A stretch of 64,000 nt of DNA, taken from contig JBGAKG010000003.1 of NCBI GenBank assembly GCA_044224495.1, positions 62,001 through 126,000 on the forward strand, in the 5' to 3' direction. This document shows, piece after piece, positions 46,931 through 55,732 of this stretch (positions are counted from its first letter, which is position 1; the number at the start of each line of letters is the position of its first letter). This stretch comes from JBGAKG01 sp044224495 (GTDB lineage Bacteria > Myxococcota_A > Polyangia > Polyangiales > Polyangiaceae). The position numbers and the translations under genes were made by a program. The notes under the pieces are model-generated. The model saw only the letters and a program-made list of their open reading frames with translations, did no database searches and was not told the origin of the DNA.

Positions 46931-47983
46931 TATCGCCCCACCCTCGGTCGCCTCGCCCCGCTCACCCTGATGCTCGTGCTCGGATGCACGACGTCCGCGA
47001 GCATCGACGTTCCCAGCGAGGCCGGCGCCGACGGGCGCGCGCCGTCCCTCCCCTTGGAGCTCGTCGCGGACGTGGACCTCCCGGGCCGCCCCGTCCGCTT
47101 CGACTACCAGGAGGTCGACTCCGCCAAAGGGACGTTGGTCATCGCCCACATGAACGATGCGTCGATCGTGGTCGTGAAGCGAAGCGACGCCTCGGTGGTG
47201 AAGGTGGTCACGGGCATCCCTACCGCACGCGGCGTCGCCATCGCCGACGACGTCGGGCGCATCTTCGTGACGAGCTCTCCGAACAAGCTCGTGATCCTGG
47301 ACAACGATGCCTTCACGGAGCTCGCCCGTGTCGACACGGGGAGCGGGCCGGACGGCGTCGCATGGGACCCCAAAGATCGAGTCGTCGGGGTCTCCGACCA
47401 AGGCGACGGCGCCATCTCGCTGATCGCGGAGTCCGGCGACGGCCCGCGCACGCAGGTGGTTCTAGGGACCGAAACGGGAAACGTCGTGTTCGACGCCGCG
47501 CGCGGGGTCTTCTGGATCACCGTCGTCGATTCAGCGACGCCGGATCGATTGGTTTCGGTCGACCCCGTCGCGGGAAAGGTGACTGGCACGATTCCCCTGC
47601 CAGGCTGTAGTGGAGCGCACGGGCTGCGCCTCCACCCCAACGGCGCGACCGCTCTCGTTGCGTGCGAGACGAACGATCGCGTCGTCCGCGTCGACCTGAT
47701 TTCGGATTCCCATCCTCTCGATGCAGCACCGTGTGGGGCGGGGCCGGACGTGATGAGCATCGACCCCGGGCTCGGCTGGCTCTATGTCGCCGCAGAGAGC
47801 GGGGACCTCACCGTCTTCGACCTCGAGCGACCGGGGCTCGTCGCCATCGACACCGAGCATCCCGGAAACGGGAGCCACTCGGTGGCTGTCGAGCCCGCAA
47901 GCCATCGCGTCTTCTTCCCGCTCGCGGTTGGACCGAACGGAACGCCCGTCCTCCGCATCATGCAGCCCCGGAGCGCCCGTTGA
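46901..47983 (+). CDS. YVTN-type beta-propeller lipoprotein
   Basis: The 360-residue protein has a signal peptide and lipobox-like VLGC near residue 29. The rest is a seven-blade-type propeller with repeated blocks such as GVAIADDVGRIFVTSSPNKLVILD, LRLHPNGATALVACETNDRVVRVD and IDPGLGWLYVAAESGDLTVFD. Such proteins bind metal or cofactor or act as scaffolds for periplasmic enzymes. Start ATG 46901 or 46904 gives a long N-region; TTG 46919 has GAGG seven bases upstream and gives a more usual signal. It is the first gene of the five-gene operon and 32 bp before the ChrB-like gene. Confidence 0.87.
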   Translation: MMRGPTLQLQYRPTLGRLAPLTLMLVLGCTTSASIDVPSEAGADGRAPSLPLELVADVDLPGRPVRFDYQEVDSAKGTLVIAHMNDASIVVVKRSDASVVKVVTGIPTARGVAIADDVGRIFVTSSPNKLVILDNDAFTELARVDTGSGPDGVAWDPKDRVVGVSDQGDGAISLIAESGDGPRTQVVLGTETGNVVFDAARGVFWITVVDSATPDRLVSVDPVAGKVTGTIPLPGCSGAHGLRLHPNGATALVACETNDRVVRVDLISDSHPLDAAPCGAGPDVMSIDPGLGWLYVAAESGDLTVFDLERPGLVAIDTEHPGNGSHSVAVEPASHRVFFPLAVGPNGTPVLRIMQPRSAR

Positions 47984-48015
47984 GCGGGCGATCTGCCAAC
48001 TGCTATACCGCCACC

Positions 48016-48996
48016 ATGCCGGCGAGCGATTCGAGTGGTTCGCGATGGTTGCTGCTCATTCACCAGATCCCTCCGAAGCCAGCCTACTTCCGCGCCAAGG
48101 TGGGCCGCCGGCTCGCCCGCATCGGGGCCGTCGCCCTCAAGAACTCGGTCTACGTGCTCCCGCGGCGCGACGACACGCACGAGGACTTTCAGTGGACGGT
48201 CCGCGAGATCGTGGCGGATGGCGGCGAAGCGACGCTCTGTGCAGCGCAGCTCGTCGAGGGCCTGGCTGACGGCGAGGTCGAGGCGATCTTCCAGCGCGCA
48301 CGCCAAGCAGACTACGTCGCCATCGCCGACGAAGCGCGCGCCGCGCTTCGCGCGATTCCGCGGCGCCAATCCGATGCTGCGCGGGCGGCGGCGGACTCGG
48401 CGCGCGACCGCCTCGCGCGGCGTTTGGCCGAAGTACGCGCGATCGACTTCTTCGATGCGCCCGGGCGCGAACCCGCCGAGGCCGCGATCTCGGCAATCGC
48501 AAAGCGGGTCGAAACCTCTGCATCGAGCGCCAGCCCGATCGCCCCGCGACGGACGGACTACCGCGGTCGACGCTGGGTCACACGGAAGAACGTCCACGTC
48601 GATCGCATCGCCAGCGCTTGGCTGATCCAGCGCTTCATCGACCCGGACGCGGAGCTTGCGTTCGTCGCGGATCGCGACGAGGCGCAACCGGCCGACGTCA
48701 CGTACGACATGTTCCAGGCGACCTTCACGCACATCGGGGATCGCTGCACGTTCGAGGTCCTCCTCGACGCGTTCGCGATCACCGACCCAGGACTGCGGGT
48801 CATCGCTGAGATCGTCCACGACATCGACGTCAAGGATGCCAAGTTCCAACGGACCGAGGCACCGGGGGTCGCGGCCTTCATCGCTGGACTCGCGCTCGGC
48901 GAGCGGGACGACCTGAAGCGGATCGCCATCGGCGGCCGCATGTTCGAGGCGCTTCACGAGCTCCACAAGCGGCGCCGCGAGCGCAAGCCCACATGA
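48016..48996 (+). CDS. chrB: ChrB-like protein (chromate resistance regulator family)
   Basis: The 326-residue cytoplasmic protein has both parts of ChrB. The N-terminal domain (about 8-150) has WLLLIHQIPPKPAYFRAKVGRRLARIGAVALKNSVYVLP and the helical IFQRARQADYVAIADEA. The C-terminal domain (about 185-315) has KNVHVDRIASAWLIQRFIDPDAEL, DMFQATFTHIGDRCTFEVLLDAF and IVHDIDVKDAKF, with His/Asp/Cys residues fit to bind metal. In proteobacteria ChrB senses chromate and controls the ChrA exporter. No chrA is present here; the partner is an ABC transporter whose ATPase gene overlaps the stop by four bases. What ChrB senses in this operon is therefore open. Confidence 0.88.
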   Translation: MPASDSSGSRWLLLIHQIPPKPAYFRAKVGRRLARIGAVALKNSVYVLPRRDDTHEDFQWTVREIVADGGEATLCAAQLVEGLADGEVEAIFQRARQADYVAIADEARAALRAIPRRQSDAARAAADSARDRLARRLAEVRAIDFFDAPGREPAEAAISAIAKRVETSASSASPIAPRRTDYRGRRWVTRKNVHVDRIASAWLIQRFIDPDAELAFVADRDEAQPADVTYDMFQATFTHIGDRCTFEVLLDAFAITDPGLRVIAEIVHDIDVKDAKFQRTEAPGVAAFIAGLALGERDDLKRIAIGGRMFEALHELHKRRRERKPT

Positions 48997-49697
48997 ACGG
49001 CCGAACGCCCGCGCTGGCGGTCGAGGCTCTGGGTGTGGCAGCCAACGGCCGCCGCTTGCTCGATCGAATCGAGCTGTCGGTGGCGCCGGGAGAGGTGCTC
49101 GCCATCGTCGGCCCCAACGGTGCAGGGAAGACGACGCTGCTCGATGCGATTCTCGGCGTTCGACCCCACGAAGGGCGCGTGCTGCTCGCCGGGGCGGAGT
49201 GCCGCGGCTTCGCGGCGCGCGCTCGCTCGTTCGCCTACCTCCCCGATCATGCGACGCTCCCTCCAGAACCGCCCATCGCGACCCTCTTGGCGGAAGTTCC
49301 CGCTTCGTCCGAGCTCGCGCCGCTCGGCGCCTGCGACCTCGCCGAGGCGTCGGCCGGCGCGCTCTCTCGCGGCGAACGGCAGCGCGTGGCCCTCCACCTC
49401 ACCCTGGCGCTGGGGCGTCCGGTCGTTCTCTTGGACGAACCCTTCGGAACGTTCGACGCGCTCCGCCTGCGCACGGTGATTGACGTCATTCGACGGGTCG
49501 CACGTGCGGGGACCGCCGTCGTCGCCACGGTCCATCAGCTCGGCGACGCGGAGAAGCTCGCCGACCGCGTCTTGTTGCTCCATCGCGGCCGCACCTTGGC
49601 CAGCGGCACGGTCGCCGAGCTCTGTGCGACCTCGGGCGCGACGCGACTCGAGGACGCCGTCGTCGAACGCCTGGAGCGCGCCGGCGATGCGCCGTGA
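48993..49697 (+). CDS. ABC transporter ATP-binding protein
   Basis: The 234-residue ATPase has Walker A GPNGAGKTT near 39-47, Walker B VVLLDEPF near 145-152, and the H-loop His in TVHQLGD near 179. The signature is ALSRGERQR near 125, with Arg for the second Gly of LSGGQ. It should drive the permease encoded next. It starts in the stop of chrB (ATGA) and overlaps the permease by 11 bp, so the three genes are tightly coupled. The substrate is unknown. Direction (export versus import) is not clear, but no solute-binding-protein gene is present, which favours export. Confidence 0.92.
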   Translation: MNGRTPALAVEALGVAANGRRLLDRIELSVAPGEVLAIVGPNGAGKTTLLDAILGVRPHEGRVLLAGAECRGFAARARSFAYLPDHATLPPEPPIATLLAEVPASSELAPLGACDLAEASAGALSRGERQRVALHLTLALGRPVVLLDEPFGTFDALRLRTVIDVIRRVARAGTAVVATVHQLGDAEKLADRVLLLHRGRTLASGTVAELCATSGATRLEDAVVERLERAGDAP

Positions 49698-50979
49698 GAT
49701 CGCGCTGGTGTTCCGTGCGCGCACGACGTGGATCGTGCTCGCGCTCACGAGTCTGCTCGTTGGACACGGCTGGCTGCTCGCACTCGATGTCTACACCGTG
49801 AGCTCACGCTCCGCGCTCGCGAGCACGCTTCAACTCCGGGAGATGGATCCTCTCCTCGGGATCGTCCGTCCCACGCTCGGTGCGCTGGATCTCTCGGCTG
49901 TCTTCTTTGCGCCGGCGCTCGGGGCTTGGCCCCTTGCCATCGAGAAGGAGCGCGGCACGTGGGTCGCGCGCGCCGTTGCGCTCGGCTCGACCCACCGCGT
50001 CGTCGTTCAGAAGCTCATCGCCGGCTGGGCCGGCGCGCTCACGCTCCTCGTGCCGGTCGTCGTCCTGCTCGCGCTGTCCGCCATCGGAGCAGGAACCCTC
50101 GACGCGATCGAGACGTCGGTGGCACTCGTGGGTGAGGCCCTCCGGCTCCTCGTGTTCGCGACTGCCGGCGTCGCGGCCGCCGCGTGGACGCGCTCGTACG
50201 CATCGGCGCTCACACTCGGGATCGCGTTTGCCATCGTCCCTTGGGCGATCGACGCGGGGGCCGACTTCTCCGCCATCGCGTGGCTGGGATCAGCGGCTCC
50301 TTGGTCGATCGACGCCGCTCTCGAGCCGTTCACTCGCGGCGTCGTCGGTGCCGGCGCGCTGAGCTGGGCCATCGTCGCGATCGCGGGCGCGAGTGTCGTT
50401 GCGGTCTTGGGCGGCAGCTTTCGCGGAATCCGAATTCCGGCAGCCGTCGCGACGACTGCCATCGCCCTGGTGCTCCTCCGCTTCGCTTCGAGTTGGCACC
50501 GAGCTTGGGACTGGAGCGAGGAGCGCCGTTCTTCGCTCCCACCCGACGTGATCGCCGGACTGAGGGCGATCCCTGCTCCGATCGCGCTGGAGGTAGCGCT
50601 CGATCGCGATGATCCACGACGGCGCCAGCTGGAACGCGACGTTGTCGCCAAGCTCTGGATGGCACGCCCTGACGCCCGACTCGAGACACCGCTCGACGGC
50701 ACGGCAACGGCACGCTCCGCAGACTACGGAATCATCCGCGTCCACGTCGGAGAGGCGAGGCGGGAGACGCGTTCCACCTCGCGACGCGAGCTCGTCTCGC
50801 TCGTCTTCGATGCATCCGGCTGGAGTGTACCAAGTTGGGACGGGCCGAGCTACCCCGGCCACCCCATCGTCGTGGAAGGCCGGCGGCGCACCTTCCTCGC
50901 AACGTTTGCCTACGGAGTGTTCCCGCTCGTGTTCGTGTTGGTCGGCTGGCGTTACGGCCGAAGGAGAGTCATTCGATGA
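49687..50979 (+). CDS. ABC-2-type permease with GldG-like periplasmic region
   Basis: The 430-residue protein has about six membrane helices in the first 260 residues (WIVLALTSLLVGHGWLLAL, LSAVFFAPALGAWPLAIEKERG, ALTLLVPVVVLLAL and others) in the style of ABC-2 transporters; the IEKERGTWVARA motif after helix two is typical. Then a soluble segment of about 130 residues (about 275-400) begins RAIPAPIALEVALDRDDPRRRQLERDVVAKL, the pattern seen in GldG-like ABC partners. One more helix (about 405-423) closes the protein. The start ATG 49687 lies inside the ATPase gene. The stop overlaps the next lipoprotein start by four bases. Confidence 0.84.
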   Translation: MRREIALVFRARTTWIVLALTSLLVGHGWLLALDVYTVSSRSALASTLQLREMDPLLGIVRPTLGALDLSAVFFAPALGAWPLAIEKERGTWVARAVALGSTHRVVVQKLIAGWAGALTLLVPVVVLLALSAIGAGTLDAIETSVALVGEALRLLVFATAGVAAAAWTRSYASALTLGIAFAIVPWAIDAGADFSAIAWLGSAAPWSIDAALEPFTRGVVGAGALSWAIVAIAGASVVAVLGGSFRGIRIPAAVATTAIALVLLRFASSWHRAWDWSEERRSSLPPDVIAGLRAIPAPIALEVALDRDDPRRRQLERDVVAKLWMARPDARLETPLDGTATARSADYGIIRVHVGEARRETRSTSRRELVSLVFDASGWSVPSWDGPSYPGHPIVVEGRRRTFLATFAYGVFPLVFVLVGWRYGRRRVIR

Positions 50980-51800
50980 GAACCGCGCTCTCGCTCGTCC
51001 TCGTGATCCTCGTCGGGGGCTGCGATCGTCCCACTTCGTCCGGCACCAAAGTGGCGCCGAGTTCGCCGGCGATCACGGGCCCCTCGACGACGCTGCTTTC
51101 CTCGCCATCGGCCGCTGCAGCCGATGCGTCGCCGCTCGACGCCTCAGCTGCGGCCGGGCCAGCCACGTTCGACGGAGAAGCCCTTGGGGCCCCCTCGGGC
51201 TCGTTCGAGTCGATCGTCGGGGACTGGTACGTGGGAGAAGCGGACGGGGCACGCGGCCTCGAGGTGGATGGGAGCCGTTGGCGCAGCGGCACTCCCTCGG
51301 CGACGCTGGCCGATCAAGCCAAGCACCTCTATGGTGACCGGTACGCCGAGTTTCTCGACGGAGTGAAGGCCTTCGCGTTCTTTCCCTTCGCCATCTGGAA
51401 GGGCGAAGCACCCCCGGGCGACCTTCGGATCTCCCTGCGTTTCTACCCCATCGCGGGCAAGATCGACCAGGCGGCTGGCATCGCCTTCGCCATCGCGCCG
51501 GATGGTAGCTACCTCGGGGTGCGGTTGAACGCGCTCGAGGACAACCTCCTGTATTTTCGCGTCGAAAAGGGGCAGCGGAAGGTCATCGACAACGTGCGTA
51601 ACGTCCCGACGCCGACGAAAGTCTGGCACACCCTCGTTCTGGAGGTCCGGGGAGCCGGCATCACGGTCGCCTGCGACGGGCAGATACGGTTCCAGAAAAC
51701 CCTCGACGCACCGCCGCGCGGACGGCTCGGACTTTGGTCCAAAGCCGACTCGCAGGTCCTCTTCGACGACTTCACGATCACCTCGCTCGGCGCCCCCTGA
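50976..51800 (+). CDS. Lipoprotein with concanavalin/LamG-like domain
   Basis: The 274-residue protein has a signal peptide with lipobox VGGC near residue 16. After a Ser/Ala linker the mature domain (about 70-274) has the pattern of DUF1080/LamG-like jelly-rolls: FESIVGDWYVGEADGARGLEVDG, LRISLRFYPIAGKIDQAAGIAFAIAPDGSYLGVRLNALEDNLLYFRV, and LGLWSKADSQVLFDDFTI. It may bind carbohydrate or another ligand at the cell surface. It starts in the stop of the permease (ATGA) and ends the five-gene operon, so it is likely a functional partner of the ABC transporter. Confidence 0.85.
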   Translation: MRTALSLVLVILVGGCDRPTSSGTKVAPSSPAITGPSTTLLSSPSAAAADASPLDASAAAGPATFDGEALGAPSGSFESIVGDWYVGEADGARGLEVDGSRWRSGTPSATLADQAKHLYGDRYAEFLDGVKAFAFFPFAIWKGEAPPGDLRISLRFYPIAGKIDQAAGIAFAIAPDGSYLGVRLNALEDNLLYFRVEKGQRKVIDNVRNVPTPTKVWHTLVLEVRGAGITVACDGQIRFQKTLDAPPRGRLGLWSKADSQVLFDDFTITSLGAP

Positions 51801-51810
51801 CATCGACGAA

Positions 51811-52104
51811 TCACGGCGCGTTCACGTAGAAGGCGACGTGCGAGTGGGGCGAGAGTGGCCCATCGACGCACGCGTCGAAGACGTGGAAGCGCACCGTCCA
51901 ATAGCCGGCGCGGTCGAAGCGGATCGCCCCGCTCTGGTCGGCGCTCGCCGTGCACGCCGCCGCGGACGTCGGGTTCGCGGTCGCACCGCAGTGCGCGTCG
52001 ATCGGACCGCTGACGGCGCCGCCGTGCTCGTCGGCGCAGGCATCGATCACGAAGGCGACGAGAAGGAGCCCCAGGGCCGAAAGCCCGAGCGAGCGAAGGC
52101 GCAT
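51811..52104 (-). CDS. Small secreted protein with Cys residues
   Basis: The 97-residue protein has a signal peptide or lipobox-like IDAC near residue 23. The mature part has three more Cys (HCGATAN, AACTASAD, DACVDG) and strand-forming sequence FDRAGYWTVRFHVFD. It looks like a small disulphide-bonded beta domain. No family is recognised. It ends 10 bp from the stop of the convergent operon and is followed on the minus strand by nothing coupled. The upstream 60 bp hold no clear signal. Confidence 0.62.
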   Translation of the reverse strand: MRLRSLGLSALGLLLVAFVIDACADEHGGAVSGPIDAHCGATANPTSAAACTASADQSGAIRFDRAGYWTVRFHVFDACVDGPLSPHSHVAFYVNAP

Positions 52105-52164
52105 GCCCCATCGTACGCCGGAAACCCGGGTGGGGCCAATTGCCCCGCCGCCAAAAATCCGCCG

Positions 52165-52656
52165 TCAGCCCGAGGGGTTGATGTACGGCGGATCGAAGAA
52201 GCCGCTGTCGCAGCGCTCCGTGCGAACGCTCCCCGAGTGCAGGTCGCGGACCTGCGCGGAGCAAGCCTTCGCATCGATGCTCAGCACGGTCGCGTCTTGG
52301 TCGTGGCGCGGCATCGCATGACCGTTCTGGAGCGGGTACGTGCCGCCGACCGTGACGTCCTTGCACGAGCACGGCCCCGAAGGCCGGAGCCGTCCGATCC
52401 CCGTGCCCACGGTTGCGGGAGCGGTCGCCGTGACGGCCACGGTCGCGGGCGCGGCCACGGTCGCGCTCGCGGTCGCGGACACGGGGGCGGTCGCGGACGC
52501 GGGGGCGGATGCGGACACGGGCACCGACACGGGTGCAGACGCGGACGCGGACTCCCTGACGGTCGCGCTCGCGGTCGGCGCGGGCGCGCTGGATTCCTTG
52601 CATCCTACAACAATCGAGCACCCCACCAAAACGCCCACCGCGATCCGAAGCCCCAT
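52165..52656 (-). CDS. Hypothetical lipoprotein with Ala/Thr/Val-rich linker
   Basis: The 163-residue protein has a signal peptide with lipobox VVGC near residue 18. A low-complexity stretch of Ala, Ser, Thr, Val and Pro (about 25-82) comes from degenerate GCG-GTC-GCG-type repeats. The C-terminal domain (about 90-163) has four Cys (GPCSCKDVTVGG, KACSAQVRD, TERCDSGF) and ends FFDPPYINPSG. This small disulphide domain is seen in other myxobacterial lipoproteins (inference). Between this gene and the lysozyme-like gene at 52846 lie 189 bp with a mild purine-rich character and no clear element. Confidence 0.68.
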   Translation of the reverse strand: MGLRIAVGVLVGCSIVVGCKESSAPAPTASATVRESASASAPVSVPVSASAPASATAPVSATASATVAAPATVAVTATAPATVGTGIGRLRPSGPCSCKDVTVGGTYPLQNGHAMPRHDQDATVLSIDAKACSAQVRDLHSGSVRTERCDSGFFDPPYINPSG

Positions 52657-52845
52657 GGCGCAGAGCGTACCAAGCTTTGACGCACCGCCCCGACATACAT
52701 CCGCGCCGAACCGCGCCGGATCCACGGCCTGGTTCGGCCGCCGCTCGGCGGCGATGTAGGCAACGCCCCGAAAACCGTCGAATCTCGCGACCCTTCGCGA
52801 ACGGACGCGAACCGAAGCGATTCCGGCGACGGCACGTGGCTCGCA

Positions 52846-53562
52846 ATGGGGATGGTCATGCGCCGCCACTTCGAGCTCGCGGGTGTTGTTGCTCTCCTGG
52901 TCACCTCCTCCTGCCTCGTCGCTGGCTGCAGCGCCGCGCCGCAGGAAGACGTCGACGACTCCAACGCGGAGGTGACGATGTCGAGCCCGAAGAAGACCGC
53001 CTACAACTTCTTCATCTCGAAGGGACTGAAGAGCTGGCAGTCGGCGGGTGTCGTCGGCAACCTCCTCCAGGAGTCCAGCCTGGACCCGAACGCGAAGCAG
53101 TACGGCGGCGGCCCCGGCCGAGGCATCGCTCAGTGGTCGGTGGGCGGTCGCTGGAACCAACTCGTCGCCTACGCCAACAACCGTGGCGTTTCGCCCTGGG
53201 CCCTCACCACTCAGCTCGACTTCATCTGGCACGAGCTGACGACGGTCAGCGCGTATGGCCTGGCCGAGCTCAAGGCGAGCACGAACGTCACCCAGGCGAC
53301 GATCGTCTTCCAGGACAAGTACGAGATCTGCGGCTCCTGCGCCCAGTCGACCCGCATCAGCTACGCGAAGCAGGTCCTCGCGGACTACGGCACGGGGAGC
53401 AGCGCGACGAGCAGCTGCTACTCCGGCACGCTCGGCAAGTCGGTGCCGCAGAACACCTGCGTCGAGAGCAAGTACGACGGCCTCTGGTACCAGTGCGACA
53501 ACGGCGGCTGGGTCGATCGCTGGAGCGATCCGGACCCGTGCGCGAGCGTCCACCCGCTCTGA
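52846..53562 (+). CDS. Lipoprotein with phage-tail-lysozyme-like domain
   Basis: The 238-residue protein has a signal peptide with lipobox VAGC near residue 28. The domain at about 45-180 has AYNFFISKGLKSWQSAGVVGNLLQESSLDPNAKQYGGGPGRGIAQWS, the pattern of phage-tail lysozymes, with Glu in QESSLDP as likely acid. It should cut or bind peptidoglycan. A C-terminal Cys-rich tail (about 190-238) has CYSGTLGKSVPQNTCVESKYDGLWYQCDNGGW, a small repeat often attached to such proteins. No other phage gene is nearby, so it is a domesticated enzyme. ATGs at 52852 and 52858 are alternative starts. Confidence 0.85.
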   Translation: MGMVMRRHFELAGVVALLVTSSCLVAGCSAAPQEDVDDSNAEVTMSSPKKTAYNFFISKGLKSWQSAGVVGNLLQESSLDPNAKQYGGGPGRGIAQWSVGGRWNQLVAYANNRGVSPWALTTQLDFIWHELTTVSAYGLAELKASTNVTQATIVFQDKYEICGSCAQSTRISYAKQVLADYGTGSSATSSCYSGTLGKSVPQNTCVESKYDGLWYQCDNGGWVDRWSDPDPCASVHPL

Positions 53563-53568
53563 CGAGGC

Positions 53569-55701
53569 TCACGGCGGACAGGACTGCATGTCCGCCACCC
53601 ACCGCGTGACCCGCCCGAGCGCGTAACCGTCGATCGCGTGGCGCGCGAGCGGCGGCATCGCCGCCGGCGCCTTCGTGCCCATCCGGCTCAGGAGGACGCT
53701 GCGGCTCGGGTCGCCCGGCGTGACGATCTTGGGATCGAGGAGCCCGAGCGTGCCCGCCGTGGGTGCGCTGCACAGGTTGGTCTTCGGCGCATCGAAGCGC
53801 ACGTCGAAGGTCTGCTGGGTCGGCCCGTTCTCGCGATGGCAGATCGAGCAGTTCGCGTGCAGGTACGCGCGTGACCACGCATCCGAGTCGGGCTCGTCGC
53901 GGGCCGGGAGCCGCAGGAGCGTGCGCGCCGGGGCCGACGGCGCTCCGTCGAAGAGCCCGACCGCCCGCAACGCGTCGAGTTGGTTCGTCCGCGTACCATT
54001 CGGGTACACGATGTCGCGGTTGAGCTGCGGCGCTTCGAGCCCGAGCACGTGGTTCGCGGCCGGGTTGTGGCAGGCCTTGCACTGCGCGCGGCTCGGGAAG
54101 GTCCACGTGACGTCGCCGAACGCGACCTCGCGCGCGCCGTCCTGCAGACGGGCTTCGCGCGCGTCCGCGTCCCACGCGTAGCTGTAGCCGCTCCACCCTC
54201 CCTGACGGTGATTGACGAGCAACCGCGTCTCGATCGGTCGCCCGGACAACAGAAACGTCTTCACGATCACGCTGCCGGGCGGGAAGACCCACTGCCCGTC
54301 GGCGAGCCACTGGATGTTTCCGTCGGGCGGGAGCGAGAACCAGCGGCGCTTGTCGGCGCCCTCGCTCCAGAGCTCCATGTTCACCTCGTACGGGACCTCG
54401 CCGCTCGTCGGACCGATCGCGGTCATGTCGACGCAGCCCGTGGCGCTGAGGAGCGTCGGGAACGGCTGCGGCGTCGCTGCCTCGAGGCGATAGATGCCCC
54501 CGGCCGCGTCGGTGAAATAGAGCTCGCCGGAGGCGTCCTCGGTGAAGCTCGTGGGGCTCTTGCCCGTGTCCGCGAGCGTGGTCGCGACGATGGCTCCGTC
54601 CACGCCGCGCTTCACGCCGGTGACGATCCCGGTGCCCCAGTCGCCGAACACGTAGGTGCCGTCGAGCTCGGCGATCGCCTTGCCGCGGTAGACGTACCCG
54701 CCGATGACCGCGAACCCCTCGGGGTGGGCGTACTCGTAGATCGGATCGATGAGACCGACGGAGTCGCACGCGGCGGTCCCGAAGCACCCCGAGCCCTCCT
54801 TGATGCTCCAACCGTAGTTGCCACCGCGCGTGACGAGGTCCACCTCCTCGCGCTCGAACTGACCCACGTCGCCGGCCCAGAGCTCGCCCGTGGCGCGGTC
54901 GAACGAAAAGCTCCACGGGTTGCGGAAGCCCGTCGCCCAGATCTCGCCGCGCACGCCGGCCGCGAACGCGTACGGGTTGTCGTCCGGCACGACGTACGGG
55001 CGCCCACCGAGCACGTCGAGGCGAAGGAACTTCCCGAAGAGCAGGGACAGATCCTGCGCGCGATGGCGAGGGTCACCGGGATCACCATCGCCGATCCCGA
55101 CGTAGAGCATCCGGTCCGGCCCGAAGACGAGGTGTCCGCCGTGGTGCCAGTGTTGGTCCTTCGGGAGCGAGAGAACGTCCTCGAGGCTCGACGGATCGAG
55201 CGCGGTCCCGTCGGCCGTGGTCCGCGCGCGCGAGATCACGTAGCGGTAACCGAGCTCGTCGTTCGCGGTGTAGGAGAGGAACAGCTCCTGCGTGCTCGCG
55301 AAGTCGGGCGAGAGCACGATCGAGAAGAGGCCGTCGTCACCGGGCTCGCCGTCGACGTGCGCCTTCAGGTCGGCGAAGACGGTCGGTGCGACGTCCACGT
55401 CGAGCGACAGCCTCCGGATCACGCCCACGCGCTCGCTGACGAGGAACGAGCCGTCGGGGAGCGCGGCCATGTCCGTCGGGAGATCGAACGAGACGTCCTC
55501 CCGGATGCGATGCGCGGTGAGCGGGAGCGGCGGCGCGTCGGGGACGTTGCAGCTGGCGGCTACCGGCCGTTCGGCGAACGCGACCGTCGGGGGTGCCGGA
55601 TCGGCGCCAGCCCCGCACGCAGCGGCGAGGGCGAGCGCGAGGGCGAGGGCGAGGGAACCAAGCATCCCGAGCGCGTGCGCCTTCGTCGCCATCCGGAGCA
55701 T
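53569..55701 (-). CDS. PQQ-type sugar dehydrogenase fused to diheme cytochrome domain
   Basis: The 710-residue exported protein has a signal peptide with lipobox-like AAAC near 29. The first half (about 60-420) is a glucose/sorbosone-dehydrogenase propeller: LPTDMAALPDGSFLVSERVGVIRRL, HHGGHLVFGPDRMLYVGIGDGDPGDP, ATGFRNPWSFSFDRATGELWAGDVGQ and GNYGW. This fold usually binds PQQ and calcium. The second half (about 425-710) matches the SO2930-type cytochrome region, with EVNMELWSEGADKRRWFSLP and two haem sites, CKACH near 539 and CSICH near 617. One chain could therefore oxidise a sugar or aldehyde and pass electrons to its own haems. ATG 55692 is an alternative start. The gap to the upstream cytochrome gene is 31 bp. 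Confidence 0.9.
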   Translation of the reverse strand: MLRMATKAHALGMLGSLALALALALAAACGAGADPAPPTVAFAERPVAASCNVPDAPPLPLTAHRIREDVSFDLPTDMAALPDGSFLVSERVGVIRRLSLDVDVAPTVFADLKAHVDGEPGDDGLFSIVLSPDFASTQELFLSYTANDELGYRYVISRARTTADGTALDPSSLEDVLSLPKDQHWHHGGHLVFGPDRMLYVGIGDGDPGDPRHRAQDLSLLFGKFLRLDVLGGRPYVVPDDNPYAFAAGVRGEIWATGFRNPWSFSFDRATGELWAGDVGQFEREEVDLVTRGGNYGWSIKEGSGCFGTAACDSVGLIDPIYEYAHPEGFAVIGGYVYRGKAIAELDGTYVFGDWGTGIVTGVKRGVDGAIVATTLADTGKSPTSFTEDASGELYFTDAAGGIYRLEAATPQPFPTLLSATGCVDMTAIGPTSGEVPYEVNMELWSEGADKRRWFSLPPDGNIQWLADGQWVFPPGSVIVKTFLLSGRPIETRLLVNHRQGGWSGYSYAWDADAREARLQDGAREVAFGDVTWTFPSRAQCKACHNPAANHVLGLEAPQLNRDIVYPNGTRTNQLDALRAVGLFDGAPSAPARTLLRLPARDEPDSDAWSRAYLHANCSICHRENGPTQQTFDVRFDAPKTNLCSAPTAGTLGLLDPKIVTPGDPSRSVLLSRMGTKAPAAMPPLARHAIDGYALGRVTRWVADMQSCPP

Positions 55702-55732
55702 GGTGCATCTGGACCACGATTTCGGATCATCC

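Noticed and set aside
52846..53562. Prophage remnant suggested by the lysozyme-like domain
   Set aside because: No other phage genes, and the protein has a bacterial lipoprotein signal peptide.
53569..55701. Frameshift joining two genes (dehydrogenase and cytochrome)
   Set aside because: Single open frame with good coding character throughout; treated as a real fusion.
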